From NCBI RefSeq assembly GCF_900129265.1, contig NZ_FQVG01000013.1:1-48054 (forward strand): 48,054 bases of DNA, read 5' to 3'. The notes below the pieces were generated by a model, which saw only the letters and a program-made list of their open reading frames with translations, ran no database searches and was not told where the DNA came from. Position 1 is the stretch's first letter, and each line of letters opens with the position of its first letter. Below are positions 21,269-30,174 of the stretch, in pieces. Made by a program: the position numbers and the translations under genes. Origin of the DNA: Caloramator proteoclasticus DSM 10124 (lineage in GTDB: Bacteria > Bacillota > Clostridia > Clostridiales > Caloramatoraceae).

Positions 21269-21306
21269 ACTGGAACTGCATATGCAGTTCCAGTTTTATT
21301 TTTTGC
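21269..21306 (+). terminator. Terminator after rpsI
   Basis: A perfect palindrome CTGGAACTGCATATGCAGTTCCAG-like stem (21270-21293; arms CTGGAACTG and CAGTTCCAG) is followed by TTTTATTTTTT. This is a textbook intrinsic terminator closing the rplM-rpsI operon. Confidence 0.9.
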
Positions 21307-21370
21307 ATTTGTTATTATTATTTAGTTAATGCATATAATAATTATTGAATAACGAAAATAGGGTGATAGG

Positions 21371-22048
21371 ATGTTAAAAAGATATATTGCTTTAATCATA
21401 GTAATAACAATAGGAATTGTATTATATATAAAGTTGCCTGTATTGGGTTTTAACACAAATAAAGTTGTAATAATTGATGCAGGGCACGGAGGAATAGACC
21501 CAGGTGCTATAGGAAGAGATGGAACAATTGAAAAGGATATAAACTTAAATATAGCTCAAAAGCTTAAAGGATATCTTGAGGATGCAGGATATACTTGTAT
21601 AATGATAAGAGAGATTGATGAGGGGTTATATAGTGAATATGGTAGGATACGAGATAAAAAGAATGAAGACTTGCGAAACAGAAAGCAGTTTATAAAGAAA
21701 TATAAGGCAGACCTATTTATAAGCATACACTTAAATTTCTTCCCTGAAAGCCAGTATTATGGGGCACAGGTCTTTTACCCTAAAAATGATACAGAGAGTG
21801 AGAAAATAGCAAAACTTATTCAGCAGGAGCTAATTAAAACTCTAAACCGAGGCAATAAGAGAGAAGCGAAAGGTACAAACGATATATATGTAATAAGAGA
21901 CAACCAAATACCATCTATTTTAATAGAATGTGGTTTTTTATCAAACTATGAAGAGGAACAACTACTTAAATCAGAAATCTATCAAAATAAAATAGCATGG
22001 GCTATATTTAAAGGTATTTCATCGTATTACCTGGGAAATAGTAAATAA
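21371..22048 (+). CDS. cwlD: N-acetylmuramoyl-L-alanine amidase CwlD
   Basis: In spore formers CwlD cleaves peptide side chains from cortex peptidoglycan as the first step of muramic-delta-lactam formation. The 225-residue product has a signal-anchor at residues 5-25 and an Amidase_3 domain with the zinc and catalytic residues H39 (DAGHGG), E54, H118 (ISIHLN) and E184 (LIECGFLSN). The SD is AGGGTGATAGG. In Bacillus cwlD also lies beside rplM-rpsI, supporting the name. A CATATAATA sequence at 21332-21340 resembles a sporulation-sigma -10 box, but no matching -35 box is convincing. Confidence 0.9.
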   Translation: MLKRYIALIIVITIGIVLYIKLPVLGFNTNKVVIIDAGHGGIDPGAIGRDGTIEKDINLNIAQKLKGYLEDAGYTCIMIREIDEGLYSEYGRIRDKKNEDLRNRKQFIKKYKADLFISIHLNFFPESQYYGAQVFYPKNDTESEKIAKLIQQELIKTLNRGNKREAKGTNDIYVIRDNQIPSILIECGFLSNYEEEQLLKSEIYQNKIAWAIFKGISSYYLGNSK

Positions 22049-22056
22049 GCACAAAC

Positions 22057-22091
22057 AAACAGCTCTTAAAGTAACACTTTAAGAGCTGTTT
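22057..22091. terminator. Bidirectional terminator between convergent genes
   Basis: AAACAGCTCTTAAAGT (22057-22072) and ACTTTAAGAGCTGTTT (22076-22091) form a perfect 16-bp stem with a 3-nt loop. It lies between the convergent cwlD and Na/Pi-like genes and can serve both strands. Confidence 0.85.
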
Positions 22092-22096
22092 AAATA

Positions 22097-23698
22097 CTAC
22101 TGTAATGTTTTTACTATATCCCTTGTAGTTAGAGCAATTTTATATGCGTGATCTCCAACTCTTTCAAGGTTTGTCAAACAATCAAGGAATATCATACCGC
22201 TGTTAGGATTACATATACATTTATTCAACCTATCTATGTGGTCTTTTCTTAACTGTTTTTCAACAGAATCAATCTTCTGCTCAAGTTCTACAACTTCATC
22301 TACCTTCTCTAAATCTCTATTCTTTAAAGCTTCAAGAGCTTTGCTGAAGGATGTATGACAAAGTTCAAAGAAGTACTTTAACTCAACGGAGGCTTCTTCA
22401 GAAAAATTGACATAGTGGTTAAATTTATATTCTGCAAGATCCAAAAGATTTATAGCGTGGTCTCCTACACGTTCCATATCGTTTATCATATTATAAAGGT
22501 TCATAATTACTTCTGATTCACCATATGTTGGATTTTTCATAGATAAGGTAGTTAAAAAGTTCATTAATGCATCCTCAAGATAATCAAGTAAATCCTCATC
22601 CTTTTGTATTTGATTTATGATATTTCTTCTATAATCAAATATAAGATTAAAGGATTTTTCAAGGTTTAAAAGTGCTATCTCACCCATTCTACTAATTTCC
22701 TTTATGCATTGCTCAATTGCAACGGATGGTGTATTTGTAACAATAGGATTTAAATATTTAAATCTTTTTGTGCTATTATCTGCCTTAAGAGGATATATAT
22801 TATTTAATAGTCCCTTTACTATTGGATTTGAAAATAATATTGAAAAAAATGAGCCAAATATGTTAGTTAAAATGTGCAAAATTATAATGTTTAATGATAT
22901 ATAGGGGGTTGTATATAGAAAAAACGGATTAATTAAATAAATAATATATATTGCAGCAGCTCCCATTATATTAATAATTAAATGTATGAAGGATGTAATT
23001 ATTATATGTCTTTCCTGTTTATAGGATTTAAATAAAACATAAAATGCAGAACCTATATTAGCACCTATTATAATGAATAAAGCAGAATTAAATCCTATAA
23101 TGTTGTTTTGAACAAATGGAATAAGAAGTATGACTACTGCATTACTGCTTCTAAAAATAAGTGCAATTATTATCCCTACAAAAAAGCTTGAAATGTAGTT
23201 GTTTTTTATAAGGTGTATTAGCTGGTTTTCTATTGTTCCAGATTTAATATAAATTAAAGATACTAAAAGAAGACCTATGCTTAAAAGAATCTGACCTAAA
23301 TTAAATATATTTTTCTTAGTATTTTTATTAACAAATATAACTATAAATGTTCCTGCAAATATTAATAAATAAGGTACTACTGAAATATTAAGAAGTATAA
23401 TAACTGGGATTAAAGAGGCACCAATATTTACACCACATATAAAATATAAAATATTAACAAAATCAATAGAACCAGCCTCAAGAATACTTGAATAGGATGT
23501 TGCTGAAATAGTACTGCTTTCTGTTATAAAGGAAAATATTATTCCTTCAAACAAAGAGTACAATTTGCTTACATTCTTATGTTTAAATTTATTATGAAAC
23601 CAAGAGCTAAAATAATTTTGAGATGAATGACTAAGCATAGATAACGAGAAAATAAGTAAACCTATTCCACCTAATAAATTATAAATTTGTGTTTTCAT
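22097..23698 (-). CDS. Na/Pi-cotransporter-like protein with PhoU domain, divergent
   Basis: The 533-residue product has an N-terminal hydrophobic half like the NptA/type II Na+/phosphate cotransporters and a C-terminal cytoplasmic PhoU-like helical half (paired ERVGDHA segments). It is a paralog of the gene at 24084-25694. The two QSSS signatures that mark the substrate/sodium sites in this family are not kept: the first reads TESS (59-62) and the second FRSSN (182-186). It could be a transporter of altered specificity or a signalling protein that has lost transport. A GGGGGAATAC ribosome site precedes the ATG; a TATAAT -10 box lies in the upstream 60 bases on the minus strand. Membrane location is inferred. 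Confidence 0.8.
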   Translation of the reverse strand: MKTQIYNLLGGIGLLIFSLSMLSHSSQNYFSSWFHNKFKHKNVSKLYSLFEGIIFSFITESSTISATSYSSILEAGSIDFVNILYFICGVNIGASLIPVIILLNISVVPYLLIFAGTFIVIFVNKNTKKNIFNLGQILLSIGLLLVSLIYIKSGTIENQLIHLIKNNYISSFFVGIIIALIFRSSNAVVILLIPFVQNNIIGFNSALFIIIGANIGSAFYVLFKSYKQERHIIITSFIHLIINIMGAAAIYIIYLINPFFLYTTPYISLNIIILHILTNIFGSFFSILFSNPIVKGLLNNIYPLKADNSTKRFKYLNPIVTNTPSVAIEQCIKEISRMGEIALLNLEKSFNLIFDYRRNIINQIQKDEDLLDYLEDALMNFLTTLSMKNPTYGESEVIMNLYNMINDMERVGDHAINLLDLAEYKFNHYVNFSEEASVELKYFFELCHTSFSKALEALKNRDLEKVDEVVELEQKIDSVEKQLRKDHIDRLNKCICNPNSGMIFLDCLTNLERVGDHAYKIALTTRDIVKTLQ

Positions 23699-23807
23699 AT
23701 GTATTCCCCCAATGTTATATTCACTAATATTATTATAACAAAAGGATTTTTTAAATTACATAAAAAAGTATAATAAAGTTATTTTATTGTAAAAAATTAT
23801 CTAAAAA

Positions 23808-23853
23808 GGTGCCAGGAACAATGGGAATTTCAAAATACCTTGTTCGTGGCACC
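23808..23853 (-). terminator. Long hairpin / terminator, REP-like
   Basis: GGTGCCA (23808-23814) pairs with TGGCACC (23847-23853), and GAACAA (23816-23821) pairs with TTGTTC (23840-23845), with a single G/G mismatch between them. On the minus strand the hairpin is followed by TTTTTAG, so it can terminate the 24084-25694 operon. The GGTGCCA...TGGCACC ends also resemble dispersed palindromes of clostridial genomes; copy number was not checked. Confidence 0.65.
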
Positions 23854-23862
23854 CTATACTAA

Positions 23863-24078
23863 TTATTCATCCTTCTTCATACAGTGTGGACAAGGATAAT
23901 AGAAGGGATGGTCTAAAAGCAGTGAAGCTTCATTTAATGAGCTATACATATCAATAGCTTCTTTATCAATGCTATCAATATTACATTCTGTTTTTTCATT
24001 TACTAAATCGTGTAGAGTCTTTTTTTCTATATCATATAGATATCTTTTACCATAGTAGGGTTCTTCGTATCTTCTCAT
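23863..24078 (-). CDS. Small hypothetical protein with C-terminal CPHC motif
   Basis: The 71-residue product starts MRRYEEPYYGKRYLYDIEKK and ends with a CPHCMKKDE tail, a possible half zinc site. It follows the intact Na/Pi-like gene on the minus strand, separated by 5 nt from its stop. A GTG at 24087 would overlap that stop, but AAGGAG at 24088-24093 suits the ATG at 24078 better. I do not recognise the family. Its place in the operon with a phosphate-type transporter gives the only hint of function. Confidence 0.65.
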   Translation of the reverse strand: MRRYEEPYYGKRYLYDIEKKTLHDLVNEKTECNIDSIDKEAIDMYSSLNEASLLLDHPFYYPCPHCMKKDE

Positions 24079-24083
24079 CCTCT

Positions 24084-25694
24084 TCACTCCTTAAAATCAA
24101 GTACCATTTGTGCTATGTTATTTGAGTGGTCACCTATTCTTTCGATGTTACTTATTAAATCTAAGAATATTGTACCACTTGCAGTTGAACATACACCCTT
24201 GTTTAATCTATCTATATGTTCATTTCTAAGTTGCTTTTCCATCATATCTATTTTTCCTTCAGCCTCAAGAACCTTTTGTGCTAAACTAAAATCAAAATTC
24301 TTTAGAGCTTCTACTGATGAATCGACCGCATATTTTGCCACACCATAAATCTCTTGAAGTTCCTTTATAGCTTCATCTGAGAATACCAATTTGTTATCAA
24401 TTCTAAACTGTGCAAGTTCTGCTATATTGTCAGCGTGATCACCAATTCTTTCAATGTCGTTTACAACGTGGAATAGTGAAGTTATAATTTCTGAATCGTG
24501 TTCTGAAAGAGAAGTATTAGATAGAGCCACCATAAAGGCTGTTATTTCTCTTTCAAGGAAGTTTACTACTTGTTCAACTTCAAATACCTTGTTTATTAAT
24601 TTAGTATCTTCATTGAAGAAGGCTTCCATAGATCTTGTTAAATTTTCTGAAGCAATTTGTCCCATTCTTGAAACTTCTTTAATAACTTGGCCAACAGCTA
24701 TTGATGGTGTTTCAAGAAGTCTTGAATCTAAGTGTTCTAAAGTCATTGCAGTTGCTTCCTTTTCTTCACCAGGAACTAACCACTTAACCCATTTAACAAG
24801 TAGAGGTATGAATGGTGCTTGAATTATTACGTTTGTTAAATTAAATATTGTATGGGCATTTGCAATTTGTCTTTTTATATCTCCACCAAGCATAGGAATT
24901 AGCTTTACTACTATAGGCAAAATAGCCATAAATATTAGAGTACCAATTAAATTAAATGAAAGATGTATAAATGATGCTCTTCTTGCGTTTTTACTTGCAC
25001 CAATACTTGCAAGCATTGCTGTAACACAAGTACCTATGTTATCACCAAATAGTATTGGAAGAGCAACATTAAGTGGTAGTGCATTAATTCCAGCAAGAGC
25101 CTGAAGAATACCAATTGTGGCACTACTACTTTGAACAACTGCTGTCATTCCAAGTCCTACAAATACTCCAAGTATTGGGTGAGTACCTAAGGTTATAATT
25201 AGATTTCTAAACCCATCCATCTGAGCAAGTGGCTTCATTGAGTGTTCCATCATTTTCATACCTACAAATAGAACACCAAAACCAAATACTATTTCTCCAA
25301 TATCCTTAGTTTTCTTCTTATTTGAGAACATAAGCATTGCAGCACCAATTGCAAGTATTAGTGGTGCAACATCTGTTAGCTTAAAAGCAATAAGTTGTGC
25401 AGTCATTGTAGTACCAATGTTTGCACCCATTATAACACCTGCTGCTTGATATAGATTCATAAGTCCTGCATTAACAAAACCAACTGTCATAACAGTTGTA
25501 GCAGATGAACTTTGGATAATTGCAGTAACAATTGCACCAACAGTAATTGCAAGTATTCTGTTAGTTGTTAAAACTTCAAGTATTCTTTTAAGTTTTTCTC
25601 CTGCAGCCTTTTGGAGTCCTCCTCCCATCATATGCATACCATAGACGAAAAGACCAAGGCCACCTAACAGTTCAAAAACCATTTTTGCATTCAT
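24084..25694 (-). CDS. Na/Pi cotransporter family protein with PhoU domain
   Basis: The 536-residue product combines two inverted Na_Pi_cotrans repeats, each with an intact QSSS motif (residues 61-64 and 188-191), with a C-terminal PhoU-like domain containing paired (E/D)RIGDH segments. Such proteins import phosphate with sodium across the plasma membrane, and the PhoU part probably regulates transport. The start ATG is preceded by a GGGGGTATATT sequence on the minus strand. Upstream lie three TTAACA repeats at 11-bp intervals and a TATAAT box, which suggests PhoP-dependent induction by phosphate starvation. Substrate is inferred from family; direct test is lacking. Confidence 0.9.
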   Translation of the reverse strand: MNAKMVFELLGGLGLFVYGMHMMGGGLQKAAGEKLKRILEVLTTNRILAITVGAIVTAIIQSSSATTVMTVGFVNAGLMNLYQAAGVIMGANIGTTMTAQLIAFKLTDVAPLILAIGAAMLMFSNKKKTKDIGEIVFGFGVLFVGMKMMEHSMKPLAQMDGFRNLIITLGTHPILGVFVGLGMTAVVQSSSATIGILQALAGINALPLNVALPILFGDNIGTCVTAMLASIGASKNARRASFIHLSFNLIGTLIFMAILPIVVKLIPMLGGDIKRQIANAHTIFNLTNVIIQAPFIPLLVKWVKWLVPGEEKEATAMTLEHLDSRLLETPSIAVGQVIKEVSRMGQIASENLTRSMEAFFNEDTKLINKVFEVEQVVNFLEREITAFMVALSNTSLSEHDSEIITSLFHVVNDIERIGDHADNIAELAQFRIDNKLVFSDEAIKELQEIYGVAKYAVDSSVEALKNFDFSLAQKVLEAEGKIDMMEKQLRNEHIDRLNKGVCSTASGTIFLDLISNIERIGDHSNNIAQMVLDFKE

Positions 25695-25802
25695 AATATA
25701 CCCCCATCTTTTACATTATTAAACGCGTAAATAGAAATATTTTTACGCGTCCATTTTCGACAATATTACTCTTTAAAATATGTTTTTCTACATACGATTT
25801 AG

Positions 25803-25845
25803 ATTATACTTATCTTATGTTAATTCTGTGTTAAGTTTGTGTTAA
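25803..25845 (-). promoter_or_regulatory. Pho-box promoter of the Na/Pi cotransporter gene
   Basis: On the minus strand TTAACA occurs at 25845-25840, 25834-25829 and 25823-25818, exactly 11 bp apart, and is followed 9 nt later by a TATAAT -10 box (25808-25803). Tandem TTAACA-like repeats with this period just upstream of a -10 box are the layout of PhoP-activated promoters in Bacillus. The operator call rests on this match; binding is inferred. Confidence 0.75.
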
Positions 25846-25880
25846 TAAAACAAAATATTTAACCAAGTGATAAAATAGGA

Positions 25881-25920
25881 TTAACATTAAATTAACAATA
25901 CCCTATATTAATTATACATT
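25881..25920 (+). promoter_or_regulatory. Second Pho-like repeat pair, toward the helicase gene
   Basis: On the plus strand TTAACA occurs at 25881-25886 and 25892-25897, again 11 bp apart, with a weaker TTAACC at 25859 two periods earlier. TACATT (25915-25920) lies 17 bp after the second repeat and could act as a -10 box. This points toward the helicase gene. Only two good repeats are present, so the call is weaker than the opposite-strand box. Confidence 0.45.
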
Positions 25921-25966
25921 TGAATAAATACTTTTAAAAGTATAAAATTAAATAGGGGTGATTAAT

Positions 25967-28594
25967 TTGTATTTAAAGGAGATAGAATCATTTAAAAATA
26001 GAATAATATCAGAAATCAGTATAGATGAAAGATGTGCAAGTTATGTGGATTTTCCGGAGAATATATCGGATGAATTAAAGGAGTTTTTAATTAAAAGAGG
26101 TTTTACAAAACTTTACTCACATCAAAGGGAGATGTTTGAACATTCAAAGCAGGGTGAAAATGTTATTATAACAACTCAGACAGCAAGTGGTAAAACTTTG
26201 AGTTTTTTACTTCCTGTAATAGATGAGATACTTAAAGATAATAAAACAAGAGCTATATTTGTATATCCTACAAAGGCCCTTGCAAATGATCAGTTTAGAA
26301 ACATTCTTCCCTTTATTGAACATTTTGGAGAAGACAGAATACAAGCAGGTATATATGATGGGGATACCCCCCCTAACGAAAGAACAAGAATTAGAAAAAC
26401 AGCAAATATAATTCTTACAAATCCTGAAATGCTAAATTCAGCCTTTTTACCTAATCATAGTCTATATGGGTTTAATCACGTTTTTTCTAAGTTAAAGTTT
26501 TTTGTTGTAGATGAACTTCACGTTTACAGAGGTGCCTTTGGTTCTCATATGGCTAATATAATTAGAAGACTAAAGAGAGTTTGTAAATACTATAGGTCAA
26601 ACCCTCAATATCTTTTTAGCTCAGCAACAATAGCAAATCCAAAGGAACTTGCAGAAACATTAACAGCTGAAGAATTCTATCACGTTAAGAAGGATGGTTC
26701 CCCATCCCATAAAAAACACATTTATATTTGGCAGCCCCCATATGTTAGAGATTCTGAATATCGCAAGACACCAGAAGAAGAGGCTGCAGAAATTATACCG
26801 GATATGATTCAAAATGGAAGAAGATTTATTACATTTTGTAAAAGTAGGCGTGAAGTTGAGGTTGTTTTAAAGGAAACGCGTGATAAGTTAGCAAATGTTG
26901 AAGATATACCAAGCCTTCTTGATTTAACAGATAAGATAGCAGGATATAGAGGTGGATATAAAAAGGAAGAGAGAAAGGATATAGAAAAAAGGCTTGTTAA
27001 GGAAGAAATTAATGGTGTAATAGCAACAAATGCTTTAGAACTTGGAATAGATATAGGGGATATTGATATTGTAATATGCTCTGGATTTCCAGGAACTAAG
27101 GCATCCTTTTGGCAGCAGGTAGGACGTGCAGGAAGGCGTAAAGAAGCTGTTGGAATACTAATACTTGATGTTGGGCCAATTGACCAATATATAGCTGTAA
27201 ATAGCGAATTTTTATTAAAGACAGGCGTAGAAAATGCAGTTTTAGATAAGAATAATCTTTTTATTCAGCTTGCCCACGTAAGAGCAGCTGCAGCAGAATT
27301 ACCACTTACTCTTGATGATGCAGAACTGTTTCCAGATATAGCAGAGATAATACCTGTTCTCTTAAAGGCAGGAGAGTTAAAAAATGATGGTGGAATATTT
27401 ACTTGGATTGGGAAGGAACATCCTGCAGGAGATTTTAGCTTAAGAAATATATCAAGGGATATTTATAAGGTTATAAACAAAGTAAATGGGGAAATGCTTA
27501 CAGAGATGGATGAGTATCAAGCCTTCCACGAAGTATATGAAAAGGCTATCTATATGCACGATGGTGTTCAATATATGGTGGAAAAGCTTGATTTAGTAAA
27601 TAGAATAGCAACAGTTTTTCCAATAGAAGTTAATTATTTTACTGTTCCCTTTACAGATACAATGGTAAATATAATAAAGGAGTTTAAAAATATTAATTTT
27701 GCAAGAACCACTGCTACCTTTGGCGACGTTTTAATTAAAGAGGCAGTTGTGGCATATAAGATGATACAGTTTCACAATAGGCAAAACTTAGGATTCGAAT
27801 CAATAAAGGATAACCTATTTACCACTCTTGAGACTGAAGGGCTTTGGTATTTAATACCGAATGATGTCGATGATGTTTTAAACCTTTATACAGAATTTAA
27901 TTATTATAACGGCATTAAACATTCACTTCTTACCGCAGCAAGAATAAGAACAATGGCAACGGCTGAGGATATTGGAGCAACTATGTTTAACACAGTTGAA
28001 AAGGATGGAGAAATAAAGAGGGCCTATGTTATACTATATGATTTATACCCAGGCGGATTGGGATTTACAGAGAAGGCCTTTGATTTTGCAAAGGAGATAT
28101 TGGTTGATGCTATAAATTTGGTTAGAAATTGCAAATGCAAGGATGGATGTCCTGCCTGTGTAGGGGATTATCATTTGGATAAAAAGATGGTTCTATGGGC
28201 ACTTGAGGGTATGATGAAACAGGTTGAGGAGAGTCCTAAAATAACTAAAAAGGTGGAAGAGGTTGTTGTAGAAGAAAGTAAATATTTTAAATTAGAAGAG
28301 CTTCAATTTAAATGGAATGATTATAGAAATTTCTTAAAATCAAGAAGTGAATCCTTTTTAGGATTCTTTAATATAGTAGATGAAGTTGAAGTTAGAGGTA
28401 ATGTACTTATTTTAAATGTTGAGTCTGCCTTCTTTAGAGAATGGGTAATGGATACCTTAAATAAAGTAAAGATAGAAAATATAATAAAAAGATATGTTGA
28501 GGTTAAGGATAATTTTTCTATAGATGTTAATATAAAAAAATCTGAAAGCAAAATAGATAAAATAATAAGAAGATACGATGATTTAATAAGGTAG
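25967..28594 (+). CDS. mrfA: DEAD-box helicase, MrfA-like (DUF1998), with C-terminal extension
   Basis: The 875-residue product is a superfamily 2 helicase: Q-region SHQREMF, Walker A TASGKT, DELH box, SSATIANP motif III, and motifs V-VI in LGIDIGDIDI and QQVGRAGRR. The C-terminal cysteine site CKCKDGCPAC followed by GDYH is typical of MrfA/YprA proteins, which act in mitomycin-type DNA repair in Bacillus. About 100 further residues (from about 28281) are absent from the shorter Bacillus protein and look like a DnaA-N/DnaX-C-type fold. The usual exonuclease partner MrfB is not next to it; a UvrD-like helicase is. A GTG at 25958 overlaps the AGGGGTG site, so TTG at 25967 is preferred. Confidence 0.85.
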   Translation: MYLKEIESFKNRIISEISIDERCASYVDFPENISDELKEFLIKRGFTKLYSHQREMFEHSKQGENVIITTQTASGKTLSFLLPVIDEILKDNKTRAIFVYPTKALANDQFRNILPFIEHFGEDRIQAGIYDGDTPPNERTRIRKTANIILTNPEMLNSAFLPNHSLYGFNHVFSKLKFFVVDELHVYRGAFGSHMANIIRRLKRVCKYYRSNPQYLFSSATIANPKELAETLTAEEFYHVKKDGSPSHKKHIYIWQPPYVRDSEYRKTPEEEAAEIIPDMIQNGRRFITFCKSRREVEVVLKETRDKLANVEDIPSLLDLTDKIAGYRGGYKKEERKDIEKRLVKEEINGVIATNALELGIDIGDIDIVICSGFPGTKASFWQQVGRAGRRKEAVGILILDVGPIDQYIAVNSEFLLKTGVENAVLDKNNLFIQLAHVRAAAAELPLTLDDAELFPDIAEIIPVLLKAGELKNDGGIFTWIGKEHPAGDFSLRNISRDIYKVINKVNGEMLTEMDEYQAFHEVYEKAIYMHDGVQYMVEKLDLVNRIATVFPIEVNYFTVPFTDTMVNIIKEFKNINFARTTATFGDVLIKEAVVAYKMIQFHNRQNLGFESIKDNLFTTLETEGLWYLIPNDVDDVLNLYTEFNYYNGIKHSLLTAARIRTMATAEDIGATMFNTVEKDGEIKRAYVILYDLYPGGLGFTEKAFDFAKEILVDAINLVRNCKCKDGCPACVGDYHLDKKMVLWALEGMMKQVEESPKITKKVEEVVVEESKYFKLEELQFKWNDYRNFLKSRSESFLGFFNIVDEVEVRGNVLILNVESAFFREWVMDTLNKVKIENIIKRYVEVKDNFSIDVNIKKSESKIDKIIRRYDDLIR

Positions 28595-28602
28595 GTGAGA
28601 AT

Positions 28603-30162
28603 TTGCTAAGTTTATTTGATAAGTTAAACAGCTTTCAAAGAAGGGCAGTTGAGACAGATGAAAAGTATGTGGCATTAAGGGCAAGTGTAGGAAGTGGTAA
28701 AACAACGGTTATAGTCTATAGGGTATTGTATCTTCATCTTATAAAAAAAGTACCGTTAAATAAAATTATGGTGGTTACCTTTACAAATAAAGCAGCAGAG
28801 GAGTTAAAGGAGAGGCTTAAAAATAATATAGATGAGGAAATAAAATATATAGGTACCTTCCATAGTATTGCAAACAGGATATTAAGAGAAAATGTGGATA
28901 TAGATAGATATGGTTATACCAGAGATTTTAAAATAATAACTTACGAAGAGGCTGGAGAGATATTAAATAATATAGTAAAAGAGGGGAGGTTAAATATAAA
29001 ATACAAATCTAAAATACAAAAAAGAATAGAAGAATTTAAAAATGGTAATCTACTTTATGCTAATATGAAAAAGGAAGACGATATCGAAAAGCTCTATGAA
29101 GAATATAAACGGGTTAAGAAGGAAAAAAACATAATGGATTATGAGGATTTAATTATAAATTGCTGTGACTTTTTAAATGAAGAATTAGATTTTGAACATA
29201 TAATAGTAGATGAATTTCAGGATACCGATTATATGCAGCTAAAACTTATAGAAAAGATTGCAGGAAAAAGAGGGAGTATATTTGTTGTAGGAGATCCAAA
29301 TCAAACTATATACTCCTTTAGAACAGGAACAAAAAATATATTTAATTCTTTTATAGAGAAATATAATGCAAGAACCTATGATCTTCCTATAAACTACAGG
29401 TCAACAAGAACAATTACGGAGGCAGCAGCAGCTTTAATAGGTGAAAAAATACATTGTGAAAGGGAATATGGAGAACCAATCAAGATAACAAGCCATTATG
29501 ATGCCTTTAATGAAGCAAACTATATATTAAGAAGAATAAAGGAATTAAAGGAAAAAGGAGTATATCTTAAGGATATTGCTGTGCTTTTTCGAAGACAGGC
29601 ACAGGGAGAGCTTCTATATGATGTATTAAGCCGTGAAGTTGAGTGTGAATTTATAAAGGGATTAGAAACAGAACAGGACAGGATAAACAGAGAGTCTGTA
29701 AAGCTTCTTACACTTCATTCCTCAAAGGGATTAGAGTTTAGATATGTTTTTATAGTTGGGGTAAATGAGGGTAATATACCAATATCAACCAAAAGAGAGA
29801 TTGAAGAAGAGGAACTTAGACTTTTCTTTGTTGGTGTTACGAGGGCAAAGGAAGCTCTTGAGATATCTTATATAAAAAGTCCGTCCTATTTTGGGTTTAA
29901 GGGATATAAGAGTCAGTATATATCTATGCTTCCTAAAAATCTTTTATTGGAACAGGATAACAGCTCAAAATATACTTTAAATGAAATTTACGATATGTTA
30001 AGATTAGAAAAAGAAAAGAAAAATATAGAAAAGAAGGTTACACATAAAAAATATGGAGAAGGTGTAGTAATATATGAGGATGACAATGTATTAAAGGTTA
30101 AATTTGATTCCTATGGAGAGAAGGAGTTTTTAAAGTTGTTTTGTCAAGGAGAATTTATTTAA
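28603..30162 (+). CDS. UvrD/Rep-family helicase, short
   Basis: The 519-residue product is a superfamily 1A DNA helicase, shorter than PcrA or UvrD (about 700 residues or more). It has Walker A GSGKTT (30-35), DEFQD (203-207), GDPNQTIYSFR (230-240), NYRST, and LTLHSSKGLE plus FFVGVTRAKE. The C-terminus has a small Tudor-like KKYGEGVVIYEDDN segment known from PcrA. The start is TTG at 28603, 5 nt after GTAGGTGAG. It begins 8 nt after the MrfA-like gene, so the two are an operon, probably for DNA repair. Confidence 0.88.
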   Translation: MLSLFDKLNSFQRRAVETDEKYVALRASVGSGKTTVIVYRVLYLHLIKKVPLNKIMVVTFTNKAAEELKERLKNNIDEEIKYIGTFHSIANRILRENVDIDRYGYTRDFKIITYEEAGEILNNIVKEGRLNIKYKSKIQKRIEEFKNGNLLYANMKKEDDIEKLYEEYKRVKKEKNIMDYEDLIINCCDFLNEELDFEHIIVDEFQDTDYMQLKLIEKIAGKRGSIFVVGDPNQTIYSFRTGTKNIFNSFIEKYNARTYDLPINYRSTRTITEAAAALIGEKIHCEREYGEPIKITSHYDAFNEANYILRRIKELKEKGVYLKDIAVLFRRQAQGELLYDVLSREVECEFIKGLETEQDRINRESVKLLTLHSSKGLEFRYVFIVGVNEGNIPISTKREIEEEELRLFFVGVTRAKEALEISYIKSPSYFGFKGYKSQYISMLPKNLLLEQDNSSKYTLNEIYDMLRLEKEKKNIEKKVTHKKYGEGVVIYEDDNVLKVKFDSYGEKEFLKLFCQGEFI

Positions 30163-30174
30163 GGGGGAATTTGT

